The notes beneath the pieces were generated by a model that worked only from the letters and a program-made list of their open reading frames with translations, did no database searches and was not told where the DNA came from. From Kaistia soli DSM 19436 (lineage in GTDB: Bacteria; Pseudomonadota; Alphaproteobacteria; Rhizobiales; Kaistiaceae): 64,000 nt of DNA. Made by a program: the position numbers and the translations under genes. Location of the stretch: assembly GCF_900129325.1 (NCBI RefSeq), contig NZ_FQUP01000008.1, positions 49,492 to 113,491 on the forward strand, read 5' to 3'. Numbering within the stretch: position 1 is the stretch's first letter; each line of letters opens with the position of its first letter. Shown piece after piece: positions 38,217-47,011 of this stretch.

Positions 38217-38972
38217 TCACGACAAATGGCTGCCGTCAAAATCCAGCAATATGGAGGCCACGCGATCAGGGCAGGACAGTTGCGGCGCATGGTCGGTGTC
38301 GATGGTGGCGATTCTCGCGCCCGGCACGAGGCGTCGCATGGTGCGCTGGACGGCGATGGGCACGGAGCGATCCTGCAGGGCCTCGATATAGAGGCGAGGT
38401 ACCGTCCCCGCGCCCTCGGCGGTCCAGTGCGGCGCGATCATCCAGCTTGTGTTCAGCTGCGCGTTAAGCCGGGCGGCCGCCGCCCGCGCGTCGGCCGGAT
38501 CGGCGCATTGGAAGAAGATGTCCTCAGCTGCCTTAGGCGGTACCCACGTCCCCAGGCCGTCGGCAGTCGGCCGCAGGAACGGCTCGATGCCCTGCGGAGG
38601 CGGCGCGCCGGCGATCCTGCACGCCTCGGGGAACCCCATGCCGCTCGGCAGCATCATGCCGGCAAGATAGACCAGCCCGGCCGCGCTGCCGGGCTGCCGG
38701 ACGACCAGCCGTTCCGTAACCATGGTGGCGACGATGCCGCCCCCCGAATGGCCGACGACGATAAAGGGTCCATACGTGCCGGCTATCGCCGCCAGCGCAT
38801 GGTCCACCATGTCACTCACCGTGACGCCGTTGCCATCAGCCCAGGGGGCCCGTCCGGGCAGATCCGGCGTCACGACGGCGTGGCCCGCCGCGACGAGCAG
38901 CGGTGCCACGGCATCCCACACCCATCGGCCGGCCCAGGCGCCATGCAGCAGCAGAAAGGCCGGGCGGCTCAC
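38217..38972 (-). CDS. Alpha/beta hydrolase
   Basis: A 251-residue soluble hydrolase. It begins FLLLHGAWAGRWVWDAVAPL, the oxyanion-hole HG motif of the MenH/hydroxynitrile-lyase-like group. The nucleophile elbow is IVVGHSGGGIVATMV, and the catalytic His is in DTDHAPQLSCPD near the end. The GTG start overlaps the stop of the upstream oxygenase gene (GTGA), so the two are translated together. The substrate is unknown. Confidence 0.87.
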   Translation of the reverse strand: MSRPAFLLLHGAWAGRWVWDAVAPLLVAAGHAVVTPDLPGRAPWADGNGVTVSDMVDHALAAIAGTYGPFIVVGHSGGGIVATMVTERLVVRQPGSAAGLVYLAGMMLPSGMGFPEACRIAGAPPPQGIEPFLRPTADGLGTWVPPKAAEDIFFQCADPADARAAAARLNAQLNTSWMIAPHWTAEGAGTVPRLYIEALQDRSVPIAVQRTMRRLVPGARIATIDTDHAPQLSCPDRVASILLDFDGSHLS

Positions 38973-40015
38973 GCCTGCCGCCTTCCCGCGGCGAGGACGC
39001 GCCCCGCTTCCCGCACGGCGGCCAGGTTCTTGCGGCCCTGGCGCGAGCCGGCCAGCTTGGCGGCGACGTGGTCGCGCACGGTGATGGGCTCGTAGGCGAG
39101 ACCGTCGCCGAGATCGAGCAGGCTGTCGAGCGTACTGACCACCGCATCGGCATTACCGTCGTGGAAGAAGGCGACAGAGCGACGGCGCCGGATGGTGCCA
39201 TCGACAACAGGCGGCTTGACCCGATGCAGCGTCGACATCCAGCGGTCATTGGTGATGCGGGCCGTGAGGTCGCCCAAGTTGACGAGCAGTGCGCCTTCGG
39301 CCGGCATCACATCGTGCCACAGGCCATCCCGGTCCAGAACCTGTAGTCCCGCAACGCGGTCGGCCCAGAGCACGGTGACGATACCGAAATCGGTGTGCTC
39401 CCCCATGCCGGTCAGGTCACCGTCCAGGCTGATGTCGGTTCCCGGCGGCAGGGCATAATTGTTCATGCGCAGCACATCGATGGAATGGTCGGTGATGGCG
39501 TCGAAAAAATGCGGCCCCGCCCCCAGCGCATCGGCGAAGATCGTGGTCAGGGTGCGCGCGACCCTTTGGGCCTCGCGGAAATAGCGGCTGACTCGGTCCT
39601 CGAAATCCGGCAGGGACGGCCACAGGTTGATGCCATAGTCGCGCTCGTCGAGGGCGAGATGGGGAAAGGACCGGGCTTCTGCCCCGATGTTGAACGCCTC
39701 GAAGAAGTCGTTCATCCGACTTGCCGATTCGACGCCCAGGCTCAGCGACAGGGATTCGCTCTTGGGCGGGCTATATCCGCGGTTCGAATCCGGCACCCTG
39801 TACTGGTTCTTCTCCTCGAGCGGCAGGCCGAAGAAGTCGTCGAGAGTCGAAGCGAGGCCTGCCTGTATCTCGGGCGCGACGCCATGGCCGACGACCTGCA
39901 TGAACCCGACCTGCGCGCAGGCGACGTCAAGCGCTGCAGCGACGGCAGCCCGCTCGTCTTCGGAGCGATGCTCGACATAGGCACTGATGTCGATGGTGGG
40001 AACGTTGAACGACAT
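38969..40015 (-). CDS. 2-oxoglutarate/Fe(II)-dependent oxygenase (isopenicillin N synthase-like)
   Basis: A 348-residue non-haem iron oxygenase. The N-terminal DIOX_N part starts VPTIDISAYVEHRSEDERAA. The iron ligands are His and Asp in GMGEHTDFGIVTVL and the distal His in WMSTLHRVKPP. The 2-oxoglutarate-binding Arg-x-Ser is in RRRRSVAFFHDGN. The start is the ATG at 40015, preceded by AGGAGG; an upstream in-frame Met adds residues with no family similarity. It forms a two-gene operon with the hydrolase, which suggests oxidation followed by hydrolysis of one compound. Confidence 0.9.
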   Translation of the reverse strand: MSFNVPTIDISAYVEHRSEDERAAVAAALDVACAQVGFMQVVGHGVAPEIQAGLASTLDDFFGLPLEEKNQYRVPDSNRGYSPPKSESLSLSLGVESASRMNDFFEAFNIGAEARSFPHLALDERDYGINLWPSLPDFEDRVSRYFREAQRVARTLTTIFADALGAGPHFFDAITDHSIDVLRMNNYALPPGTDISLDGDLTGMGEHTDFGIVTVLWADRVAGLQVLDRDGLWHDVMPAEGALLVNLGDLTARITNDRWMSTLHRVKPPVVDGTIRRRRSVAFFHDGNADAVVSTLDSLLDLGDGLAYEPITVRDHVAAKLAGSRQGRKNLAAVREAGRVLAAGRRQA

Positions 40016-40533
40016 GGCACGACTCCTCCTGTGATCCCGGAGGTGTCTGGCCCCAATGGCCGTCGTTGAACTCGGTAGACCCAAACGCTAGCAGATCGAC
40101 GATGCCCGTCAATCCAGGGCGATCCATTTTTTGCCGAGACCAGAAGCTCGACACTTCAAAAGCCGATGTCCGCTTTCAGAGAAGATTGCGCTTGGTCGGA
40201 GCGACCGAAAGGAGGGCGCAAAGCGGCCGTTTGCAATGGCCTGCCGGAAAGACCGCTTCGGGTCATTCTGAGACGCTGGTCTATGCGCTGAGCACCGAAA
40301 ACGTATTTGGAAAGCTTCGGCCGTCACTCCGCTTTCGGCCAGAATGTTCCGGTTTGTGCGAGGTGCAGTATGGGATGCCACCACAAGCAAGCGTCGGGAC
40401 GGAGGCGGTCGGCTAAGGGACTGAAAATCGAACAGTGATTGGACACGGCTCCCGCCTAGATATCGTCGCGCTGGTGCTGTATAGGAGCCTCCGGTTATGC
40501 TCAGGCGCTTTGCACGCAGGGGCCTGGCACCTT
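40016..40533. other. Intergenic stretch before tRNA-Leu
   Basis: About 518 bases with no gene I can support. Open frames on both strands (for example 40109-40570 on the minus strand) have low-complexity, Arg/Ser-rich translations and no start signals, and one runs through the tRNA. The tRNA promoter must lie near the end of this stretch, but I cannot place it reliably. Confidence 0.5.
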
Positions 40534-40618
40534 GCGGGTGTGGTGGAACTGGTAGACGCGCCGGACTCAAAATCCGGTTCCGAGAGGAGTGTCGGTTCGA
40601 TTCCGACCACCCGCACCA
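40534..40618 (+). tRNA. tRNA-Leu (anticodon CAA), CCA encoded
   Basis: The acceptor stem GCGGGTG pairs with CACCCGC, followed by A and an encoded CCA. The anticodon stem CCGGA/TCCGG closes the loop CTCAAAA, so the anticodon is CAA, reading UUG leucine codons. A variable arm and the T arm (GTCGG TTCGATT CCGAC) complete a class II tRNA of 85 bases. A displaced copy of its 5' half lies 7.6 kb upstream, so this gene was probably used as an integration site. Confidence 0.96.
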
Positions 40619-40753
40619 TCATCTATGAATTGAAGCTGTTGGTGGCCCAAACGACCGGTCTATGCCTCCGTAGACCAGTAATCGATGATTGCAACCTGCG
40701 GTTCTGGTGAGTCCACCCTGAAGCCCAGGTGTTCAATACGACAAGCCAGACTT

Positions 40754-41255
40754 CTAGCTGCCGTCGGTAGACTGTCGGGTCAATGTCCGATGTTCAAGGC
40801 TGAAAATCTGCTTCGATATTCGCTGGAGCAGTTCGCAATCATGGCTGATCGCCAGTATCCCCAAGCCCCACCGACTACGCTCTATGAGAAAGCGCCATAT
40901 CTCGACTTGCGTGATGGGATCCAGCATCGCGGTGATCTCATCCGCGACGATACGGCGGACTGCGGGGGCAAGCGCCGGAGAAGGGTGACTCTCTGCAACT
41001 CGCCACCCGACATTTCATGCGGGTATCGATCGTGCCAGTGGCGGGATATTCCGAGCCGCTCGCGGGTCTCGTCATCGGGAGACCAAGCTTCCTCGACGAT
41101 CCGACCGATGCGCCAGCGCGGATCGACCGCGAGGACAGGCGACTGATGCAAGTATTGAACGGGGTGAAACCCGCGATGAAAGCTCGCTCCATCGACGGAA
41201 ACCGAGCCGTCCATGGACGCCATGAGCCCGCCAGCAGCCGGCGGGGCCGAGTGCG
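40754..41255 (-). pseudogene. Decayed ABC-transporter ATPase (peptide/nickel type)
   Basis: Joining frames gives the second half of a Dpp/Nik-type ATPase. One frame has SVSVDGAS, a Q-loop-like VQYLHQSP and the signature EMSGGELQRVTLL. After a frameshift near 40985, the other frame has VADEITAMLDPITQVEIWRF (Walker B and D loop) and LAISHDCELL (H loop). Walker A is missing: the upstream part is lost or scrambled where the IS copy begins near 41255. The protein cannot be functional. No permease gene remains nearby. Confidence 0.8.
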
Positions 41256-41788
41256 GTGCGTCATTGGGGAGAACAGCGGTGCTTCGCGGGCCGATGACGG
41301 ACGACGAATGGGCGTTCTTCGCGCCTTTTCCGCTTGAGAGTGGCGTGCATGGCGGCCGCCCTCCCGCCGATCATCGCAGAGTTCTCGACGCGGTCCTTTG
41401 GGTAACCCGCACAGGATCTCCCTGGCGCGATCTGCCCGGCGAACCGGGCAAGTTGAACTCGGTCCACCGACAATATCGCCGTTCGACCGAGGCGGGCGTC
41501 TGGGACGTGATATTGAGCGCCCTGGCCGACCGCGAGGCCGCTGACAACACGATGGAAATGATCGATTCCACCATCGTCCGGGCGCACCAGCCAAATCGAG
41601 CCGCAAAATCCAGCGCCCCCGTCTGCCGGCAGACCTATGCCAACCGCAACCGCATCGAGTGCTTCCTTAACAAGATCAAGCACCAATACCGTGCCGCGAC
41701 CCGCTACGATAAGCTCGCGTCCAGCCTCCTCGGCTTCGTTCAACTTGCCACAATCCGTATCTGGATCAGTTCGTCCACACGACCTAGT
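41255..41788 (+). mobile_element. IS5-family insertion sequence, internally deleted copy
   Basis: The transposase start reads MTDDEWAFFAPFPLESG, followed by the ARTGSPWRDLP-type block seen here as VTRTGSPWRDLPGEPGK. The frame reaches MIDSTIVRAHQP and then jumps to NRAAKSSAP, skipping the whole catalytic middle that the copy at 61.1-61.8 kb retains. It ends with ANRNRIECFLNKIKHQ and the right end CACACGACCTAGT. The left limit near 41255 is approximate. The element cannot transpose by itself. Confidence 0.8.
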
Positions 41789-41846
41789 TCATCACCAGAC
41801 GGCCGGCGACTTCAGAGGATGAGCCCAACCGCGGGGCGAAAGTCTG

Positions 41847-42977
41847 TCAGTGGCGTTCGCCGCGCACGCTCCAGAAGAAGATCTCCAGCTTGCGGCTCGG
41901 GGAAACGCCGAGAAACGTGTCGCCGAACGCCTTATCGAGGATCGACGGATTAAACACGACCTTCTGCGACATGATCTGGAAGAAGCGGGCGACCAGCAAC
42001 CGGCGCGCCATGGTGTCGACGGGGCTTTCTCCGGCCATGGCCGGTCGCGTCCGCCCGAACACCGCATAGCGGTCATTGGTGTAGGTACTGGTCCCATTCT
42101 CATAGTCGCAGCCGGGGACCATTCTGACATTCGCAGTGATAATCTCGAGGTCGCCGACGAGATAATAGAACTCACCGTCGCAGAACGCCTTGGCCGCGGC
42201 CGTATGCGTCTTATAGGTCTGGATACGCGGCTTGAACCCCGGGTCTGCGGGATTGAAGCCGCACGAGTCGAGCTTCACGTCGCCCGGCTTGGGGCTCGGC
42301 GTCAGAAAATCGATCATCGGACGGTGGAGTTCCGGCAGTTCGTGCGCGTCAAGCAGCGCCCGGATGCCTTCGGTGGCCGCCGTCGTCCCGCCGACGAGAC
42401 CAATCAGCGATCTCTTGCGATCGGCGCATATCCTGCCGAGCTGCGGCGCGCCCTTGCGCGTGATGTAGCTGATACCGGTCAGGAAGAGCGGTGGCGAAAC
42501 ACTGAAATCGTCGCGTCGGTCATTGGTGATCGTCGCGGGATCGCAGAGGATATCGAACCGCTTGCCGAGGTCCGCGAAACGCCCGCTTGGCGACGCGCCA
42601 TCGTTTGCGGCAGCATCGGTTGCCTGTGCCGCCTTGTCGATATCGTAGAAACCAATATCGCCAAACTTCAGATCAACCAGCGGGTCGCCATCCAGCACCA
42701 TTTCTACGAGAACCGCGTCGCAGATGCGAACCATATAGCCGGTGTAGCCGGCCCGCCGCAGCGGGCCGCGCACCGCATCTGACGAGGCTTCGCCGGGCGG
42801 GCTGGATTTGTAGGAAAAGGGTCGGGCGTCACTCCTGACACCGACGCAGAGCCGGGTGCTGGCCCCGCATTCGCCTATCTCCAACGCGCCATCGGTCGCC
42901 GCCTGCCCAAAGACCGGGGCGGTCCAGATTAAGGCGGAGAGGCCGAAGAGGATCCGGCTAAGCCACACGGCGCCCAT
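41847..42977 (-). CDS. Periplasmic solute-binding protein (family 3-like)
   Basis: A 376-residue exported protein. A signal peptide (MGAVWLSRILFGLSALIWTA, cleavage near VFGQA) is followed by LCVGVRSDARPFSYKS, the start of the type II amino-acid-binding-protein fold. Further fold elements are GYMVRICDAVLVEMV and the ERLI-like segment DILCDPATITNDRRDDFSVS. Six or more cysteines suggest disulfides. The ATG at 42977 is preceded by TGAGGAA. No ABC permease or ATPase is nearby; it lies 10 bases after a large membrane-protein gene, so it more likely senses than transports. Confidence 0.75.
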   Translation of the reverse strand: MGAVWLSRILFGLSALIWTAPVFGQAATDGALEIGECGASTRLCVGVRSDARPFSYKSSPPGEASSDAVRGPLRRAGYTGYMVRICDAVLVEMVLDGDPLVDLKFGDIGFYDIDKAAQATDAAANDGASPSGRFADLGKRFDILCDPATITNDRRDDFSVSPPLFLTGISYITRKGAPQLGRICADRKRSLIGLVGGTTAATEGIRALLDAHELPELHRPMIDFLTPSPKPGDVKLDSCGFNPADPGFKPRIQTYKTHTAAAKAFCDGEFYYLVGDLEIITANVRMVPGCDYENGTSTYTNDRYAVFGRTRPAMAGESPVDTMARRLLVARFFQIMSQKVVFNPSILDKAFGDTFLGVSPSRKLEIFFWSVRGERH

Positions 42978-42987
42978 CGACTGTTCC

Positions 42988-44877
42988 TCAGCGAGCAGCT
43001 TCCGGCTCCACGAGACGATCGCCCGCTTCGGTCGTCTCCAGCAAAATGGCAAAGAGAATCATGAACAGCAGCGGCACGGTTGAAAGCATGATCGTGTCGC
43101 GAAACTCCAGCGAGAATGGCACGCCCGGGGGCGTACTGGCGGCACCCTCGTAGGAAATGAAGATCACGATGCGCGTATAGACAACATAGATCGCGCCAAA
43201 GAGCAGGCTGATGGCGATGGTTGCCATCAAGCGCAGTTGCCGGTGCTTGTCCATGATGACCAGCGCTGCGAAGGCCAGGATCAATCCGGATCCGAACTGA
43301 AAAGCAAAGAACACACCGGACTGCTCAAACAAGTCGATGATCTGCGTCTGCGTGAGCCTGAAGCCGACGTCCCAGCCGAGCTGAAGGAATCTGACGGCCG
43401 CCGAAGCGAATACGGCGATCAATCCCGACATGAACGACATGCTGAGCAAGGCCAGAAATGGAAAGTGATAAAATCGCCATTCCGTGCGCCAGGACTGCTG
43501 TTCGATCCTGACTTCGCGCCCGATCAGCACGAAGAAGACGCCGAGCAGAACGATCAGGCCCGAATGAACCGTGTCCCAAACCGCGAATTTGACGAGATTG
43601 TCGCGCTGGGATGCGCGGTAGCGGCTGATGGCCTCGGCTTTTTCACAGTCCGCCCGAGGGCGTGTGCACGTCTTCTTCGCGGAATCAAAGTCCCGTTTCG
43701 CCGAAGCGAGCTCTTCGCTGTAGAGGCTCTCATTGCCTGCGGCCTTCCAGCCGGTCCACTGATCATAGAGGGTGAATGTCAGGATCGCACCGACGATCAC
43801 CGCCACGAACAAGCTGATCCCGAATGCATTCTGCTCGGAGTTGTAGCGCTCCTGAATGCGCCTGACGGTTTTTTCCATCGGCGTTCGCGCGGGACCACTC
43901 CCCGTCACCTTGCGGGTCAGCAGATTGCCCTGGCTGAACACCGATCTGTTGTTGCGGACGAAGAACACAGCGAAGACCGCCATGGTGTTCGAACGTGTAT
44001 TGGCGGACAGGCCGCCGAGATTTGAGAACAGCCCCCACAGTTTCTGCGTGTCGATGTCCGGCGTTCCGTCGCTCAGGGGCGCCGACGCCTTGATCTCGGT
44101 TGCGAGTTCGCCGATGGCTGTCCGCAAAGCCGCCAGTTCCGTCTCCAGCTTGGATGATAGCGATGTCAGCTCGCTGATCTGATAGAGCGGAAAATACAGC
44201 ATGCGGTTGGTGTCGTTTGTCGCCACCGCGAGATAGTCGATCGTCGCCAGGGAATCTTCGATCGAACTGTATTCGCTTCTGATCAGCCTGAAGCGCGGAT
44301 CGAGCTGGCCATCCTTGAAAAGCGATGCCGTCGCCTCGTGAAACGCCATCACCAGCGGCCCCGGCTGGCGTTCTATAAATTCGGTGTAGGAAACGTCCCT
44401 CAGACTTTCAATGACCTTGTAGACGCCGCGCGGAATACCCGCGAGACGATGCGCAAGGCCGCGCATGGTCGCTTCAATGGGTTTGACGGCGCCGATTGAA
44501 AGAAACGATATCAGTAGCGCGGAGACGAAGATGGGCTTGCCGTAATTGGTTGCTGACAGAAGGGAAGGATCGGTCACCGCCAGAACATTATCCGTCGCGC
44601 CGATCTCATTGCGCGCATTGCTGGCACTGACCAGAAGTTGATAGATCTCAGCGGAGCCAAGAACTACGGTATAGACGATAAGATACATGGCGGAATAAAA
44701 TGCAAAACCGGCGATCACCTCGCCGGTCGTGCATAAGTTGCGCACTTCAACATCCCTGAGAATCGGGTGCAAGGAGAACGGGTGATTTCCCGTCTGCGAA
44801 TTGAAATTACGAAAGGCCTCTATCAGCAGTGTCGTTGCACCGACAAGTACAGATCCGATGTAAATCAGATCGTTCAT
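42988..44877 (-). CDS. Large multi-pass membrane protein of unknown function
   Basis: A 629-residue protein that I cannot assign. Hydrophobic segments are near residues 4-20, 53-77, 113-131, 352-371, 436-455, 472-495, 520-541, 551-573 and 598-615. A soluble stretch of about 210 residues (about 135-345) with a Leu/Glu-rich, coiled-coil-like part (SLSSKLETELAALRTAIGEL) lies between the first and second membrane groups. It lies between a 39-residue peptide gene and a solute-binding-protein gene on the same strand, with gaps of 24 and 10 bases. A sensor or channel role is conceivable but not shown. Confidence 0.7.
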   Translation of the reverse strand: MNDLIYIGSVLVGATTLLIEAFRNFNSQTGNHPFSLHPILRDVEVRNLCTTGEVIAGFAFYSAMYLIVYTVVLGSAEIYQLLVSASNARNEIGATDNVLAVTDPSLLSATNYGKPIFVSALLISFLSIGAVKPIEATMRGLAHRLAGIPRGVYKVIESLRDVSYTEFIERQPGPLVMAFHEATASLFKDGQLDPRFRLIRSEYSSIEDSLATIDYLAVATNDTNRMLYFPLYQISELTSLSSKLETELAALRTAIGELATEIKASAPLSDGTPDIDTQKLWGLFSNLGGLSANTRSNTMAVFAVFFVRNNRSVFSQGNLLTRKVTGSGPARTPMEKTVRRIQERYNSEQNAFGISLFVAVIVGAILTFTLYDQWTGWKAAGNESLYSEELASAKRDFDSAKKTCTRPRADCEKAEAISRYRASQRDNLVKFAVWDTVHSGLIVLLGVFFVLIGREVRIEQQSWRTEWRFYHFPFLALLSMSFMSGLIAVFASAAVRFLQLGWDVGFRLTQTQIIDLFEQSGVFFAFQFGSGLILAFAALVIMDKHRQLRLMATIAISLLFGAIYVVYTRIVIFISYEGAASTPPGVPFSLEFRDTIMLSTVPLLFMILFAILLETTEAGDRLVEPEAAR

Positions 44878-44901
44878 CGTGATGCGCCTGACGGCGCGTG
44901 A

Positions 44902-45021
44902 TCACGGGCAGTTCTGAGCGGAGGAATTACAGGGGCCTGCAGATCTTGCTGATTGCGAACTGACCGTGAAGCCGATCGCGACCAAGGCAACGACACCGAG
45001 CATCAACACGATTTTGGACAT
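44902..45021 (-). CDS. 39-residue secreted peptide
   Basis: A very short gene: a Lys-containing start and a hydrophobic core (MSKIVLMLGVVALVAIGFTV) followed by a short Ser/Ala-rich tail with two cysteines (GPCNSSAQNCP). It looks like a signal peptide or single membrane anchor plus a tiny exported tail. GGGAG precedes the ATG by about nine bases. It ends 24 bases before the large membrane-protein gene and is therefore probably its operon partner. Its size means automatic gene finding would often miss it. Confidence 0.55.
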   Translation of the reverse strand: MSKIVLMLGVVALVAIGFTVSSQSARSAGPCNSSAQNCP

Positions 45022-45576
45022 GGACGTCAACTCCCACACCACGATTAATAACCATGCCATAATGGGCGCGTCTCGTCAATGAAGTAATCCATATCCATTT
45101 GAGTGGATTACATGGCATCGTGTCGACTACACATAGTTCCCTTAGCGAATCGACATAATCTATTGACGAAACACGTCTTTTGGCGCCGAATCCAAGGTGT
45201 TCTTTCCGACATTTCTTAATGGGACGGACAGGCATTCTGGGGCTGCAACAATCATCAGGGGGCAGATTCACCCAGCCGCTCGGCCCCGACGACGAGATCG
45301 ATCACAAGAGTGCTGCTGATGTTCCAGTGACAAGGCACCGCCGGATCGGTGGCGGACAAATGCCGGCCTACAAAGATCTATCCGACGGATAGATCGCGTG
45401 ACGTCTTGGTACCATGCGTTGAATCATATGAAAGACTGTCATAATTTTAAACTGTTGCAGCCAGATGTGTTGGTGATATCATAGCCCGTCATTGATACGA
45501 TAAATACTATCTGCTTTGTCGGAGACTCTGATTTCAAATTATAATCTTGACCACTTTGGCAAGAGGTTTGAATGAC
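45022..45576. other. Divergent regulatory gap, A/T-rich
   Basis: About 555 bases between the peptide/membrane-protein operon and the cytochrome operon. The composition is clearly richer in A and T than the neighbouring genes, particularly 45020-45180 and 45420-45550. Promoters for both operons must lie here. An open frame at 45180-45392 has no ribosome-binding site and no family similarity. No regulator gene is present, and I see no clear operator. Confidence 0.5.
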
Positions 45577-47001
45577 ATGCCCGCCGACGCCGATTTCTAT
45601 CATCAAGATAACGCCGATATCATTTTCAACGAATTGCGGTTCAGGTCGCTTTCTGTCAAGAACAGGTTGTTTCGATCTAATATTTCGGGAATGTTCGATG
45701 ACTACAATGGGCATGGTGGTAATGCACGACTGAACTGGGAAGAGAAGTTCGCGCGCGGCGGCGTTGGCTGCATTATTTCTTCCTTTACGCCGGTATCCGT
45801 GCGCGGCCGCATCTTGGTCCGCTATGCGATGATAAACGCGGACGACAAAATTCCGTTCTGGCGGGCGGTCGGCGAGCGCGTGCACCGGCATGACTGCCGC
45901 TTCATCATGCAACTCAGCCATTCAGGCCGGCAGCAGGATCTCGGCGGCGTCGAGAATCTCTTCCATCGCGGGCTGAGTTCGACGAACAAGAGCGACTATT
46001 TCCATGGATTGCTCGCCCAGCGAATGACCAAGGCGGATATCGCGCTGGTTGTTGAGCAGTTCGCCCAAGGCGCGCGCCGGGCCCGCGCAGCCGGTCTGGA
46101 CGGCGTGGAGCTGCATGGCGCCAATGGCTACCTCATTACCCAGTTCCTGAGCTCCGGAATTAATGACCGCGACGATGAATATGGGGGCAACTGGGAAGGT
46201 CGAGCCCGGTTCGTCCTGGAGATCATTCGCGCCATCCGACGTGAGGTGGGCTCGGACTTCCACTTGCAGATGAAGATCAATGGGGTTGATCATAATGACT
46301 GGCTCTATCCCTGGATTCACAAGGGGAATTCGCTCGACGAGACAGTCAAGATCTGTGAGCTGCTTCTGGATGGCGGCGAGGGCGTCGACGCCTTTCATGT
46401 CTCCAGCGGCTCCACCTTTCCGCATCCGCGCAATCCGGCCGGAGAGATATCGACGCGGGAGCTCGCGCGCTGGTATGACGGCATGATCTCGCAAGGGACT
46501 CGCTCGGGCTTCAACTATGCGATTTTCACCAATCCTCTGACGGCACGACTGTTCGAAGCCTTCTGGCGATGGCGCCGCGGCAAGGTCATCGAGGGCATCA
46601 ATCTCGGTTACGCGCGGGCGATATCGTCGGCCGTATCGGCCATCGACCCGAGCATCAAGGTGCTCTGCACCGGCGGCTTCCAGCACGCCGACAAGATTGC
46701 GGAAGCCATCCGGTCGGGCGCCTGCGACGCGGTCTCGATGGCCCGTCCACTGATCGCCAATAACGATCTGCCCGAAATCCTGCGCGCGGCCAACGGCCCC
46801 GAGCCGGGCAAGGAATGCACGTATTGCAACAAGTGTCTGGTGAACGATCTCGAGAACCCGCTTGGTTGCTATGAACTCAGCCGCTTCGACGGTGACAGCT
46901 TCGAAGAGCGGTATGAAAAGATGATCGCCGAAGTGATGACAGTATTCGAACCGCCCGCCTTCACTGAGGCGCCGCCCAAAGGCGTCCAAGGGTTGGATTA
47001 G
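45577..47001 (+). CDS. Old-yellow-enzyme-like NADH:flavin oxidoreductase with Fe-S motif
   Basis: A 474-residue flavoprotein of the OYE/2,4-dienoyl-CoA-reductase family. The FMN (beta/alpha)8 barrel includes FIMQLSHSGRQQ, the active-site HGANGYLITQFLSSGINDR (His and Asn) and VLCTGGFQHADKI. A four-Cys motif CTYCNKCLVNDLENPLGC (near residues 416-433) suggests a 4Fe-4S cluster. The C-terminal NAD(P)/FAD half of dienoyl-CoA reductases is missing. The ATG at 45577 fits AAGAGG upstream better than a TTG at 45547. No signal peptide is seen. It leads a six-gene operon with c-type cytochromes. Confidence 0.88.
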   Translation: MPADADFYHQDNADIIFNELRFRSLSVKNRLFRSNISGMFDDYNGHGGNARLNWEEKFARGGVGCIISSFTPVSVRGRILVRYAMINADDKIPFWRAVGERVHRHDCRFIMQLSHSGRQQDLGGVENLFHRGLSSTNKSDYFHGLLAQRMTKADIALVVEQFAQGARRARAAGLDGVELHGANGYLITQFLSSGINDRDDEYGGNWEGRARFVLEIIRAIRREVGSDFHLQMKINGVDHNDWLYPWIHKGNSLDETVKICELLLDGGEGVDAFHVSSGSTFPHPRNPAGEISTRELARWYDGMISQGTRSGFNYAIFTNPLTARLFEAFWRWRRGKVIEGINLGYARAISSAVSAIDPSIKVLCTGGFQHADKIAEAIRSGACDAVSMARPLIANNDLPEILRAANGPEPGKECTYCNKCLVNDLENPLGCYELSRFDGDSFEERYEKMIAEVMTVFEPPAFTEAPPKGVQGLD

Positions 47002-47011
47002 GAAAACCACA

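Noticed and set aside
40109..40570. Minus-strand open frame of 153 codons before and into tRNA-Leu
   Set aside because: It overlaps the tRNA, has no ribosome-binding site and its translation matches no family I know.
45180..45392. Plus-strand open frame of 70 codons in the divergent gap
   Set aside because: No start signal, no hydrophobic or conserved pattern, and it lies where promoters are expected.
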